Below, piece by piece: positions 51,001-60,388 of a stretch of 64,000 bases of DNA. The notes beneath the pieces were generated by a model. That model was not told the origin of the DNA, searched no databases, and worked only from the letters and a program-made list of their open reading frames with translations. The position numbers and the translations under genes are program-made. The stretch spans positions 4,830,467 to 4,894,466 of the forward strand of contig NC_087191.1 in NCBI RefSeq assembly GCF_035594125.1, in the 5' to 3' direction. This stretch comes from Scylla paramamosain. Its lineage: Eukaryota > Arthropoda > Malacostraca > Decapoda > Portunidae. The stretch's first letter is position 1. Each line of letters starts with the position of its first letter.

Positions 51001-51672
51001 GAAAATACTATGACATTGCTAGAAGGCCTCTAATGAAGAGGTAATCACATTCTTTACCATAAATATTGAATAAATAACATATTAAGACACCAAATCGTAG
51101 CCCAAAGCCGTAAACAGCAGGAAAGATGGTGGTGATACTGGCAGGCAGGATACACATGCAGGAGCAGGTGGCAGAGTAATGGCAACAATACTGCCTGATA
51201 GGATACACAAAAGCCAGCAAGAACAGCCAGATGCAGAGCAGTATAAGCTGATGGGAGCAGAAGCTGACAAAAGCAGACAGGCAGGCAGGAGAAAAAGTTT
51301 GACCAACAGAAGCCCAGAAGCAGCAGAAGGCACCATAGATGCTGTCCTCAACAGGTGTGGATGGAGACGGCAGATATATAAGCCATGAACAGAGAGCTCA
51401 CATGGATAGGGGACAGCAGACATGGTAGGTGACAAGTGTGAGCCATGTGGCAGGTATAAACTATGACAAGCAGAAAGCCAGACAGTCAGGAGATACCACA
51501 TCTTGTAGCAGGTAGCAGTGGCAGGAACTCAGGGCCCAAGTTGAAGGCCAAAACAAGTGGCAGAGTGGCAGGGGATAAGGGAAGAGGAGTCAGACACAGA
51601 ACAATGTGATGCCAAGCTGCCCTCCATCTCACTGCAGCTACCATATGCTCTGGATGATTGTAGGACTCTGTG
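51001..51672. other. interior between direct repeats, no gene
   Basis: A/G-rich sequence on the plus strand with several small open frames and no motif. I see nothing that supports a gene. Confidence 0.5.
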
Positions 51673-51950
51673 CAGTCCAGGGCAGAAGGATAGAATGAAG
51701 TTGAAAGATTTGTTATACATTAATTAAAAATACAGGATACAAAGGTAAATAGGGCATGAAGTTGCCATGCCACAGGTCTGTCATCCTCTTAAATAGGTCC
51801 AAGACTGACCTCACTCACTGCCCATGAGGGTACCAGCCAGCCATATACAGCAGTCAGGTCAGTGGCAACAGGTAACTGCGTGGGGAGTGGAATATCATGC
51901 AGGAAGTGGGGGGCTTGGATGCTAGAGAAGTGCCATGTCCAAAGCCGGAA
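51673..51950 (+). repeat. direct repeat, right copy (TRIM-like)
   Basis: The second copy of the repeat at 50467-50750 (CAGGGCAGAAGGATAGA, ACAAAGGTAAATAGGGCATG, GTGGGGAGTGGAATATC). It ends just before the left end of the pogo-like transposon. Confidence 0.5.
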
Positions 51951-52176
51951 CATGAAATTGAAAATACCATATATTTCGGCATAAAAGGCAACACCTGAAT
52001 CACCCTAAAAAAGGCACAAAAAAAGGGGTTGCCCTATATGCCAGATACAAAAACAATGACCTTTAAATTTTAGGCAAAATACCATTGTAAATAAACACCA
52101 ACCTTAAAAATGATGAATTATCAAAATTTCCTGGCATCTCCAGTCTTAAAAACAGCTGTTGTTGTGTACACAATTT

Positions 52177-53046
52177 TTATTTTGCACTAAAATCCACTAC
52201 CAATGTGGTGTTAAACCATAACCAATTAAAAAAAAACACACATTTAAAATACTGCGTCTCACTGTTTATACTGACTTCATATGGGTCCCAGCCCGAATCT
52301 GGTGAGTCGGCTTTGTCTTCATTGTCAGTGTCCCACAATAAATCATCTTCTGTGCCATCCATTGCATTAGATATTCCACACTTTTTGAAAGATTTTATTA
52401 CAGTCTCGATTTTCACTTTATCCCCATGAATTAATTCAAAATCACATACTACATCAAGTGATGGAGCATGCATAGCCCCATCTTTTATAAAGCATTTTTC
52501 AGCATTCACCATCCAATTATTCCATTCTTCACACACATTATCATTAAATGGCTTGTTCAAACAGGTATTTACTGGTTGCATTAAAGAAGTCACAACAGCT
52601 GGTATAACAGCAATCTCAGCATTTCTTTGTATTAAACAATTCTTGGTGCTATCAGTTAAATAACTGCAAAACATATCCCAGACCAACATCCTGGATGCCT
52701 CTTCCCACACTGTCTATCCATAACTTTACACCATTTTCGTCTATCCATCCTTTTCATGAAAATGTACAAAAACACCTGGTGGGAAATTTATTCTAGGTTT
52801 AGTTTTGGGCTTGAAGATGACCATGGGTTTTAGCTTTGTATTACTGGCCATGCATGATAACACCAATTTAAATCTGGTCTTTTCATGCCCTATACTTCTG
52901 ACTTGCACAGTTTTTACACCTTTAGTTTCCACTGTTTTATTGTCTATCATGTCAAAATTCATGGGTATTTTGCCCATGTTTCCAATATTTGACAATGGAA
53001 ACTGGTGTTTCTGCCTCAAATGTATAATGTACTGTTGAAAACTATG
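52177..53046 (-). pseudogene. pogo-like transposase, DDE domain (C-terminal half)
   Basis: The minus-strand frame at 53019-52741 begins near LSNIGNMGKIPMNFDM (first catalytic Asp region), followed by NKTVETKGVKTVQVRSIGHE. After a shift near 52725, the frame at 52710-52177 reads LVWDMFCSYLTDSTKN (second Asp region) and then LMQPVNTCLNKPFNDNVCEE, SLDVVCDF and KKCGISNAMDGTEDDLLWD. This is the DDE/D nuclease of pogo/Tigger-type transposases, which cut and paste the element at TA sites. At least one frameshift has killed it. Its N-terminal half is on the far side of the DIRS insertion (58187-58560). Confidence 0.85.
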
Positions 53047-53117
53047 AATTTTACTACGTCAAATCACTCTCTGCTGAGTCGAGCTTTCCTATGAGATTCA
53101 CCGCAGCCCACGCACCG
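53047..53117 (+). repeat. left inverted terminal repeat of the DIRS element
   Basis: Positions 53047-53095 are the perfect reverse complement of 57811-57859 (49 bp). Positions 53091-53117 are the perfect reverse complement of 58062-58088 (27 bp). Between these, similarity to the right end is imperfect (GTCAAATCAC... against GGCAAATCACC...). The first 10 bases are AATTTTACTA. Confidence 0.95.
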
Positions 53118-53229
53118 ACAGTCGCTGGAAAGCTTTCGCGCCGATCAGACGTCAAGACCACATAGCTCCCGCCTTCACCGGCTCGTGCCACATCATCGCT
53201 ACAGGTACACGGCTTTCTAAGGTGGATCT

Positions 53230-53312
53230 ATGGTATGGGATGGGCCTACCATAGTGCCAATGGTATGGGATAGGCCTACCATTGAGGAATGGCATGGGTT
53301 TGGGCCTGCCAT
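53230..53312 (+). promoter_or_regulatory. three tandem small hairpins in the DIRS leader
   Basis: Three units about 30 bp apart (53230-53252, 53260-53282, 53289-53312) each have inverted arms around a G-rich loop. Arms are ATGGTA/TACCAT in units 1 and 2 and ATGGCA/TGCCAT in unit 3. The third unit differs by one base in each arm and both changes keep the pair. They lie in the leader upstream of the likely gag start at 53378. A role in RNA packaging, translation or priming would be inference. Confidence 0.65.
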
Positions 53313-53377
53313 ATAGCCATTTTAACCATACATATGGGGCTATACAACCTTACGGCTTATGTTCTTGGTCGGCAGGC

Positions 53378-54640
53378 ATGTCTGGCTCTGCCCCGCCACC
53401 TGACGCGGCCTTCCAAGGAATTAGGAGAAGGAGCAGCAGTGTTTCTTCAAGGACGAGGTCTCTTTCCTGGGATTGTAGCGGCAGTTCCTCCGATTTTTTG
53501 CCTCGGCACAGTCGGCGGCATAGGAGTCGCCGCCGTCAAGACCAAGAACACGTGCCGCCCCACCATGTCAACAAACAGGCTCAACCACATGGAAGTGCAC
53601 AGAATCTTCCTCTGCACCAGGCATCGGCTTCCGCGCCTACAGCTCCCGAACCTTCATGGCGTTTAGTGTTGGATGAGTTGGCGGTATTGAAAGGTGAGGT
53701 AGCGAAACTTCGGGCTAACACACATACTCACCCTCCTCCGTTACCTGAGGATCATCTTCCGGGTACTTCAGGAACACACCACACAGTTTCACCTCCATTC
53801 TCGGGCTTTAATGACTCCAGCAGCGAGGATGGGGAGATTAGAGAGGTGTCACAAAGGGGCAGTGTTTTGCAACAGGCAGCCAAAGCTTTGGGGCCCCCTG
53901 ACAGTGTTTCTGCAGACATTGACCAACAGGTGGCAGTTATGGTTAATCAATTGTTTGACAACGGTATGCAAGAGGAAGACTACAGGGCCATCTTGGAGGA
54001 ATCAGCCACCAGACGACCAAACAACTGTCCTGCATTGGCGCCTGTGGAATGTAACCCGCAGATTTTGGGTGCCTTAAAGACTGACGCGAAGAAAGCTGAT
54101 TTTCGTCTTAAGGATGTAAGTGGTGACATTCTCAAGGCAGGTACCATTTTAACTAGGTCACTTCTAGCCCTGGATGTAGTGGCACAGGAGAGTGACCACC
54201 CTGCTGTTGTGCAAGAAGTAGGTATGATTAACGGCGCCTTGGCGTTGTTGGGTCATGCCAATCACAGGTTGAATTTGGCTAGACGTTTTCTTATGAAAAG
54301 GGAAATTAACCAGAAATAATCCCACTTATGTGCTGATAAGGTCCCCATGTCGCGTTTCCTGTTTGGGGATGATGTGTCTCAATCGCCCAAGCAGATCGAG
54401 GACACAGAAAAGTTAAAGAACAAGTTCTCCCTCAAGAAACCGGCATACCCTTGGAAAACCACCAGTGGCAGGTCACGTGGCTACTGGGGGCGAACGTGGC
54501 ATAGAAACTCCGCAATGAGGTTCCAACCCTATGGCCTGCAGAGGTCAGGCACCAGGACGGGACAACGTCAACTACCAGCGCGGCAGGACGCGGACTCAAA
54601 AAACGCCAGGAGCCGGGGTCCACAGAGACCCCGGCAGTAG
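53378..54640 (+). pseudogene. DIRS gag-like protein, one in-frame stop
   Basis: The first good start is the ATG at 53378 (MSGSAPPPDAAFQG); the frame is open from 53282 but only with a TTG. An N-terminal Ser/Arg/His-rich basic part (about residues 15-60, with RRHRSRRRQ) would bind nucleic acid. A Pro-rich linker and acidic patch (SSSEDGEIREVS) follow, then a helical part. A TAA at 54317-54319 interrupts, but the same frame continues to a TAG at 54638-54640. Just after the stop it reads VPMSRFLFGDDV, which resembles the end of the conserved region of DIRS gag proteins. The stop is therefore most likely a mutation within one gene of about 420 codons. The next gene overlaps its end in another frame. 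Confidence 0.8.
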
Positions 54641-56691
54641 TGGAGGTGAGTGACACCTTTGAAGCTGGTAGAATTCATAAATTCACAGCAGAATGGAAAA
54701 AACTGACACGTGACCCTGTAATTTTAGACATTGTGCAACATTGTCATTTAGATATAAATGTTGAGGAAATTGGACATTTATTCTCAAGGGAGACTACATA
54801 CAAGTTCAGTGCAGTAGAAAACCTTATAATCAGTGATGAAATTGAGAAACTTTTGGACCTGAAAGTCACTGTGGCCACACAGAGGGAAATGGGACAAGTT
54901 ATCTCTCCAATTTTCCTAAGGCCTAAAAAGGATGGTGGGTATAGGATTTTGCTGAACTTAAGAGAACTCAATTTCCACGTCCCTTACAAACATTTTAAAA
55001 TTGAAAACTTTGAACAGGCTATTAGACTGATTCATGCAGGGGACTATTTAGCTTCGGTTGACCTTAGACATGCTTACTATTCTGTCAAGATTGCTGATGA
55101 ACAACAAAAGTTTTTGTGTTTTAAGTGGAACAATACTGTTTATCAATTCACATGTCTTCCTAATGGTTTTTCAGAGGGGCCACGAATTTTCACAAAGCTA
55201 TTGAAACCAGTTTTTGCAACACTGAGGGAAAGAGGGCATTCCATTACTAGCTTTATTGATGACACCCTCATCTGCAATAACACTTGGTCAGGATGCCTTG
55301 CAACCATTAAGGACACTATTGATCTCCTCCAGAAGTTGGGTTTTTGTATTAACGCAGAGAAGTCGGTGTTGACACCCACCAGGACCATTGAGTATTTGGG
55401 GGTATGTGATTGATACTAATTCCATGACGATCACCTTACCGGAACGGAGGAGACACAAAATTATTCAGGCCTGTCGGAATCTCTTGGGTAAAAGCAAGGA
55501 TAGAATTAGGAAGTAGCCAGAGTTACAGGTCTTTTGGTCGCTGCCACTCCTGCTGTGGAATTAGGGAAACTGCACTACAGGAAGTTGGAGACGGAAAAGA
55601 CGGCAGCTTTACAGCTTCAGTATGGTAATTTTGATAATTGGATGACTATTACTGCTGACATGAAAACAGACTTGAGTTGGTGGCTTGATAACATCTATAC
55701 ACAGGACAGGAAAATTTTTAGGGGTGGCACGGATATTGATTTATACACAGACGCTTCCAGTTTAGGCTGGGGGGGCCATCTCAACAATCGAGCCACGTCG
55801 GGTAGCTGGTCTTTGGAGGAAAAATTACTACATATTAATGCACTTGAATTGAAAGCCATTTTGTTTGTCCTTCAGACTTTTAGACGGGAGTTGAAAGGGC
55901 ATTACATTAAGGTTTATTGCGACAATACCACAGCAATGACATATGTGAACGAGATGGGAGGTACTAGGTCTCAAGTGTGCAATGTAATTGCGGGACATAT
56001 TTGGCAGTGGTGTGTGGATAATGGGGCTTGGATCACGTGTTCACACATCCCAGGCAAGGACAACACACTAGCTGATTTAGCCTCTCGTAAGGTGAATGAC
56101 AGGCATGAGTGGAAACTGGACATACACCTATTCCAACAATTGTGTGGCATCTTTGGTACTCCAGTGGTTGATTTGTTTGCATCTCGGCTCAATAGGCAGG
56201 TAGATTTATTTTGTTCTTGGAAGCCAGAACCAGAAGCAACTTATTTTGATGCCTTCTCTCTGAACTGGGCACGGTTTGGACTATGTTATATTTTTCCTCC
56301 ATTTTCACTAATTACTAGATGTTTGCAAAAGATGCGTGCAGAAGGGGCGACAGGGTGGATAGTAGTGCCACTGTGGATGTCGCAGCCATGGCTGGGCACC
56401 CTGCTCAGGATGTTGGTGGATCACCCAAGAGTAATCATGGAGAAACACGGGGTCCTTGTTCATCCATCCTCCGACGAAGAGCACCCGATCATGCGGCACA
56501 CGCGATTGATGGCATGTTCGATATCGGGGAACACTTGCAGGAACAAGGAATATCTGCGGCAGGGGCAAAAATCATCATGGCCTCGTGGAAAACAGGTACA
56601 CGCAAACAATATCACCCACATATCAGGAGATGGTTACTGTTTTGTAGTAGATGGCATATCAATCCCTATAATCCCACTGTACATGACATAA
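54505..56691 (+). pseudogene. DIRS pol: reverse transcriptase, RNase H, methyltransferase-like domain
   Basis: The frame is open from 54505 without an ATG, overlapping gag. Reverse transcriptase (about 54640-55413) shows FLRPKKDGGYRILLNLRELN, motif A SVDLRHAYYSVKI (Asp at 55060) and catalytic SFIDDTL (Asp pair 55258-55263). A one-base gain in a G run near 55400 and a one-base loss near 55515 put about 115 bp out of frame, then restore it. RNase H (55740-56090) has YTDASSLGWGG, INALELKAI, DNTTAMTYVNEMGG and HIPGKDNTLADLASR. After it, 56160-56480 reads VVDLFASRLNRQVDLF and FDAFSLNWARFGLCYIFPPF, the Dam-like methyltransferase domain found in DIRS elements. The two compensating shifts could be assembly errors. 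Confidence 0.85.
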
Positions 56692-57497
56692 TCAATTTTT
56701 TGTCTGAAAATTTCCACAGGAACGTGGGTTACGAATCAATTAACACAACAAGAAGTGCTCTTTCGTCACTTGGTCTTGTGGTAGACGGGTGCAGTGCTGG
56801 GAACCATCCCCTGGTTGTCAGGTTTATGAAAGGAGTTTTCAATTTGAGACCGCCTCTACCAAGGTACACTGAGACCTGGGATGTACAACCAGTTCTGCAA
56901 GAACTAAGAGCTATGTACCCACTACATACACTAACACTTAAGGACCTTACACTCAAACTTGTTATGTTGATGGCCCTCACACAAGCTGCCCGGGTTCAAA
57001 CACTCCACTTATTAACTGTTAGGGGCATGCACATTGAGCAGGACTCCATTTCGGTTCAATTAAGTGATAACATTAAACAATGCAGACGACGGTTTAACAT
57101 TCGTACCATTACATTTCAAGCTTACTCGACGGACGCTAATCTGTGTGTTTGCACAACTTTATGGCATTATCTTGCAAGGACGGAGGAAATTAGACAGGGC
57201 AATTCACAGGCGACACACGCCTTACTCATCAGCTTTATCAAACCCCACAAAGCCGTTACTAAAGACACTATTGCCCGTTGGATCAAAACGATGCTTGATA
57301 GGGCAGGGGTGGACACAACTAAGTTCACAGCTGGTAGTGTGAGGCCGGCTGCAGCCTCGAAGGCCAAATCCATGGCAGTGCCAATTTCTTGCATCCTGGC
57401 TAAAGCAGGATGGTCTAGGGAAAGTACATTTGCAAAGTATTATGACAAGCATGTTATTAGGCCAGGTGACCCTTTCCAGGAGGCAGTACTGGGGTAA
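56319..57497 (+). CDS. DIRS tyrosine recombinase (full frame, box II His missing)
   Basis: The 392-codon frame starts at an ATG (56319) and overlaps pol by about 370 bp in another frame. Residues about 80-190 resemble the core-binding domain (SWKTGTRKQYHPHIRRWLLF). The catalytic domain has Arg225 in LTQAARVQTLHLL, Arg342 in AGSVRPAAASKAK, Trp365 in AKAGWSRESTF and Tyr374/375 in AKYYDKHV. The family signature is R...HxxR...H/W...Y. Here the His position (residue 339) is Gly. Tyrosine recombinases of DIRS elements integrate the circular DNA copy. The frame is intact, but the changed residue may reduce or abolish activity. An AATAAA at 57725-57730 could end the transcript. Confidence 0.88.
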   Translation: MFAKDACRRGDRVDSSATVDVAAMAGHPAQDVGGSPKSNHGETRGPCSSILRRRAPDHAAHAIDGMFDIGEHLQEQGISAAGAKIIMASWKTGTRKQYHPHIRRWLLFCSRWHINPYNPTVHDIINFLSENFHRNVGYESINTTRSALSSLGLVVDGCSAGNHPLVVRFMKGVFNLRPPLPRYTETWDVQPVLQELRAMYPLHTLTLKDLTLKLVMLMALTQAARVQTLHLLTVRGMHIEQDSISVQLSDNIKQCRRRFNIRTITFQAYSTDANLCVCTTLWHYLARTEEIRQGNSQATHALLISFIKPHKAVTKDTIARWIKTMLDRAGVDTTKFTAGSVRPAAASKAKSMAVPISCILAKAGWSRESTFAKYYDKHVIRPGDPFQEAVLG

Positions 57498-57810
57498 ATG
57501 TTCAACCCTTATTTTGAGTAATAAGCATACATATTTGTGGTTTACAACTGAGGGTATGGTAATCAGTGATGCACTATGTGTTTGGAGGCAGGGTAGCTGG
57601 TATGGCAAGGTTTATTGGTATAAATATATGTAGAGGGGCATGTATACATCCTTTCAGTAGACAAGGCAATAAATTGGTATTTCAACAATGTACCAATATG
57701 CAAAGTGACACTGTTCAGTTGGGGAATAAAAATTTTTGTGTTTACATCATACTTTACTGTTCCTTAGCTGGAAAATTTCTCAAGGCACGCCACCCACATG
57801 GCTTCGAAGC

Positions 57811-57950
57811 CTCATAGGAAAGCTCGACTCAGCAGAGAGTGATTTGACGTAGTAAAATTATAAAGTACACGAGACTTACCTTTGGTCAGTTGAAGTGTGC
57901 TTGTAATTTTACGAGGCAAATCACCTCTGCTTGAGGAGAGCTTTCATATG
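57811..57950 (+). repeat. internal complementary region of the DIRS element
   Basis: Bases 57811-57859 are the reverse complement of the left end (53047-53095) and 57850-57950 the reverse complement of the right end (58086-58186, 101 bp without a mismatch). They overlap by the 10-bp core TAGTAAAATT. The region is therefore a complement of the joined ends, as the circle model of DIRS replication predicts. Confidence 0.95.
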
Positions 57951-58061
57951 CCCTCCTCTCCCTCCCTATTGTTTCGTTATGAGTACGTTTCCATGTAGTA
58001 CTCAACTTTTGCCTGGTATTTATCAGTTTCTCATGTGGGTGGTCGTTGCTTCAAAGTCTGA
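57951..58061 (+). other. spacer between the internal complementary region and the right end
   Basis: 111 bp of pyrimidine-rich sequence with no repeat or gene; it would be the loop of the 101-bp hairpin together with 58062-58085. Confidence 0.7.
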
Positions 58062-58186
58062 CGGTGCGTGGGCTGCGGTGAATCTCATATGAAAGCTCTC
58101 CTCAAGCAGAGGTGATTTGCCTCGTAAAATTACAAGCACACTTCAACTGACCAAAGGTAAGTCTCGTGTACTTTATAATTTTACTA
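58062..58186 (+). repeat. right terminal repeat of the DIRS element
   Basis: CGGTGCGTGGGCTGCGGTGA and onward to TTATAATTTTACTA. The first 27 bases complement the left end perfectly; 58086-58186 complements 57850-57950 perfectly. The last 10 bases equal the first 10 of the element. Confidence 0.95.
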
Positions 58187-58560
58187 TCAAGATCTGTTGG
58201 TAGTTTCTGAGCAATTTTCATTTTTTTTGTCACATTACCAGTTTTTTTTTCTGTTCATGAAACTGTTGCACCTGCCAAATATACCTTTAAAATCTTTACT
58301 GCATTCTGGGCTTAACCTTGCCCACTTCAGTGCATGTGCTCTGATCATATTTCTTGCGATGATGTAATACTCCTGCCTCTGTTTGATTTCCCATTTTTCA
58401 TTGTGATCTTCCAACTCTGGCCAACAGGCGACTCCTCTTCTCATTGAGCATTTTTCTTTGGAATTTTTCATAAAACATCTTCACTCTTTCTCCAGTCTCT
58501 TACCATTTTCTTAGTATTAACGAATGTCCTTGCAGCAGCACAGTTGTTAGATTCCTTGGC
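58187..58560 (-). pseudogene. pogo-like transposase, DNA-binding N-terminal half
   Basis: The minus-strand frame at 58471-58235 contains WPELEDHNEKWEIKQRQEYY, then NMIRAHALKWARLSPECSKD and FGRCNSFMNRKKNW. This matches the second (CENP-B-type) helix-turn-helix region of pogo-family transposases, which binds the transposon ends. After a stop, a further piece up to the DIRS boundary gives residues such as IAQKLPTDL. The catalytic half continues beyond the DIRS element at 53046 and leftward. Several stops and shifts are present. Confidence 0.75.
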
Positions 58561-58887
58561 CCTTCAATGACTCTTAACTTAAAACTTGCTTAATACTTTC
58601 TTTGCTTTGCTGGTGGCTCCATGATAAATTTTTAAACTGATTGATACAGAAGCTAGCAACAGACTGAGCCGTAATTCATTTTGTGCTTCATCATCCTACC
58701 CTGCCCACCAGCTCAGTCAATAATCTTGGTTCAGTAACCTGTTACCAATGTAGACAGTATCTGTTATCTGGTGCTTCACCACAGGTGGTTTGGCAGTTTG
58801 GATGTCATCTTATACCACTGATATCAGCTAAAACCATTAAATTCAGACCAAAATTTGGGGGGTCTTATCTGTCTATATATCAGACTA

Positions 58888-58915
58888 GCAATCCCATACA
58901 TAGTAGCTCAGACAA

Positions 58916-58979
<64 letters not shown>

Positions 58980-59190
58980 CATTCACACTCTTAGCACTGT
59001 CAACCACTGGTAAAAAGGGACTATACTACTACACCACAGGAGCTTAGGTATAGCACAGCAGGTCACACATATCCACAACAAGACCCAACAGCATACACTG
59101 GTTTACCCCTACCTTTTCATAATAAGACTGTTCCCACACCTACTCCAATCATGAGACCACAGCAGATGCAGACTACTTAAATACAAAAAA
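58888..59190 (+). repeat. longest copy of the dispersed repeat, with (CA)n
   Basis: It begins CAGACTAGCAATCCCATACA, has a CA array at 58919-58978, then CATCATTCACACTCTTAG, GGTATAGCACAGCAGGTCAC, CATACACTGGTTTACCCC, CACCTACTCCAATCATGAG and CAGCAGATGCAG. Parts of it match 16.44, 35.70, 41.69 and 50.36 kb. No open frame or RNA polymerase III box is clear, so the class is unknown. Confidence 0.65.
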
Positions 59191-59665
59191 AGTCTGAGGA
59201 AGTGACAAGAGTGCACCACTCAGAGGTCTTCCTGAAAGAGTTAAAGAGGAGGCAGTGGGTAGAACTTCTGGCTCAGTTTGGCATGTGGTAACTACAGTCA
59301 GTCCTGAGTCACAGGATTTGAACATCTATCTCTGCATTCCATACTTCATCAAAGGGGACAACTTAAAGGGACAGCAAAGAAACTAAGGTCCTTTCTCCAG
59401 TATCATTTCCCTATTACAAGACAAAGTGAAGAAGATAGAAATGGAAGACTGATTTCTTCCCCCACCTTTTTGATTGTCAGTGAATATGTGTGGGCATGGT
59501 AGGTCAAGTTATAAAAAAAAATAATAAATAAAAAAAAATATTTTAAAAAAATGTAAAAAAAGGGAAGGAACTGGAAGCACATCAAACTAAACAGCTCATT
59601 ATTACTTACTTATGAACATGACTGAAGGAAGCAGTATGCCTTGTTCTTTGCCTGTAGATACATCA
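59191..59665. other. unassigned DNA
   Basis: No gene or element recognised; an A-rich stretch lies at 59510-59560. Confidence 0.5.
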
Positions 59666-59669
59666 GCAT

Positions 59670-60237
59670 ATGAGACAGACTTAGGTGTATGTGTACTCAT
59701 ACTCGAGTACACATTATCATGTACTTGTACTCGCACTTGGGTTTAAAATTTTTGTAGTACTTATACTCACACTCAGGCTCAAAGTACTTGACAATTTTAC
59801 AAGTACTTTAGAGTACAATCAACAAAATTCAAGGTATTTGATGAATAGGTGGAGGTAAGGTCAGGATGACAAAAGTGTATCCCTGGGGAGGCCAGGTGAC
59901 CTGGGTTGGTACCAGTGAGGTCATAAGATATGCAGCTCCCACTCTTACTGTTAATTAATATAAGGAATGAAACACTGCCATGAAATGCTGTCAGGATTAG
60001 TAGGCTGTTTCACTGAGAGGCATACAGTAATACAACCCCATCAGGCACCAAGAAAGATTCATCCCAAGCTATCCATGCATAAATTCAGCTCAATTCTGAA
60101 ATCTTAAACCTTTGTGGTCATTATCAGCCTGTGTGGAGGTGGGAACAACAATAGGTTAACAAGTTTCATGCTCTAGCACAGATAGATCACAAATATTTAA
60201 GAGTTTCATTGTCTGTATTATAATGACATATACTATG

Positions 60238-60301
<64 letters not shown>

Positions 60302-60348
60302 TAAAAAAAATAATAAAATAAAATAAATAAATAAATAAATAAATAAAC

Positions 60349-60388
<40 letters not shown>

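Larger units (their letters stand above)
53047..58186 (+). mobile_element. DIRS1-like tyrosine-recombinase retrotransposon
   Basis: The 5,140-bp element has inverted ends (53047-53117 against 58062-58132), a longer right end to 58186, and an internal complementary region (57811-57950). Genes lie in the order gag, RT-RNase H-methyltransferase-like, tyrosine recombinase, the last overlapping the second in another frame. In DIRS elements the internal complementary region templates joining of the two ends into a circle, which the recombinase inserts without a target-site duplication. Here the region equals the complement of the left end followed directly by the complement of the right end, and a 10-bp core AATTTTACTA is shared by both ends. 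It lies inside a pogo-like transposase. One stop and two frameshifts make this copy defective, but it is the best-preserved element in the window. Confidence 0.95.
51967..58880 (-). mobile_element. pogo-like (Tc1/mariner superfamily) transposon, split by a DIRS element
   Basis: The left end begins after a TA (51965-51966) with CCATATATTTCGGCATAAAA, the style of pogo-type inverted ends. The right end is less sure: a weakly similar inverted stretch (GGGGGGTCTTATCTGTC, then TATATAT) lies near 58855-58880. Between them lie two halves of a minus-strand transposase, 52177-53046 and 58187-58560, separated by the DIRS element at 53047-58186. Removing the DIRS element leaves about 1.8 kb, a reasonable size for this family. 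Confidence 0.7.

Noticed and set aside
53282..53377. Upstream extension of DIRS gag to 53282
   Set aside because: It starts at TTG, overlaps the leader hairpins and reads low-information residues; the ATG at 53378 is preferred.
55971..56192. Minus-strand open frames under the DIRS genes
   Set aside because: Shadows of the strongly supported plus-strand pol and recombinase frames.
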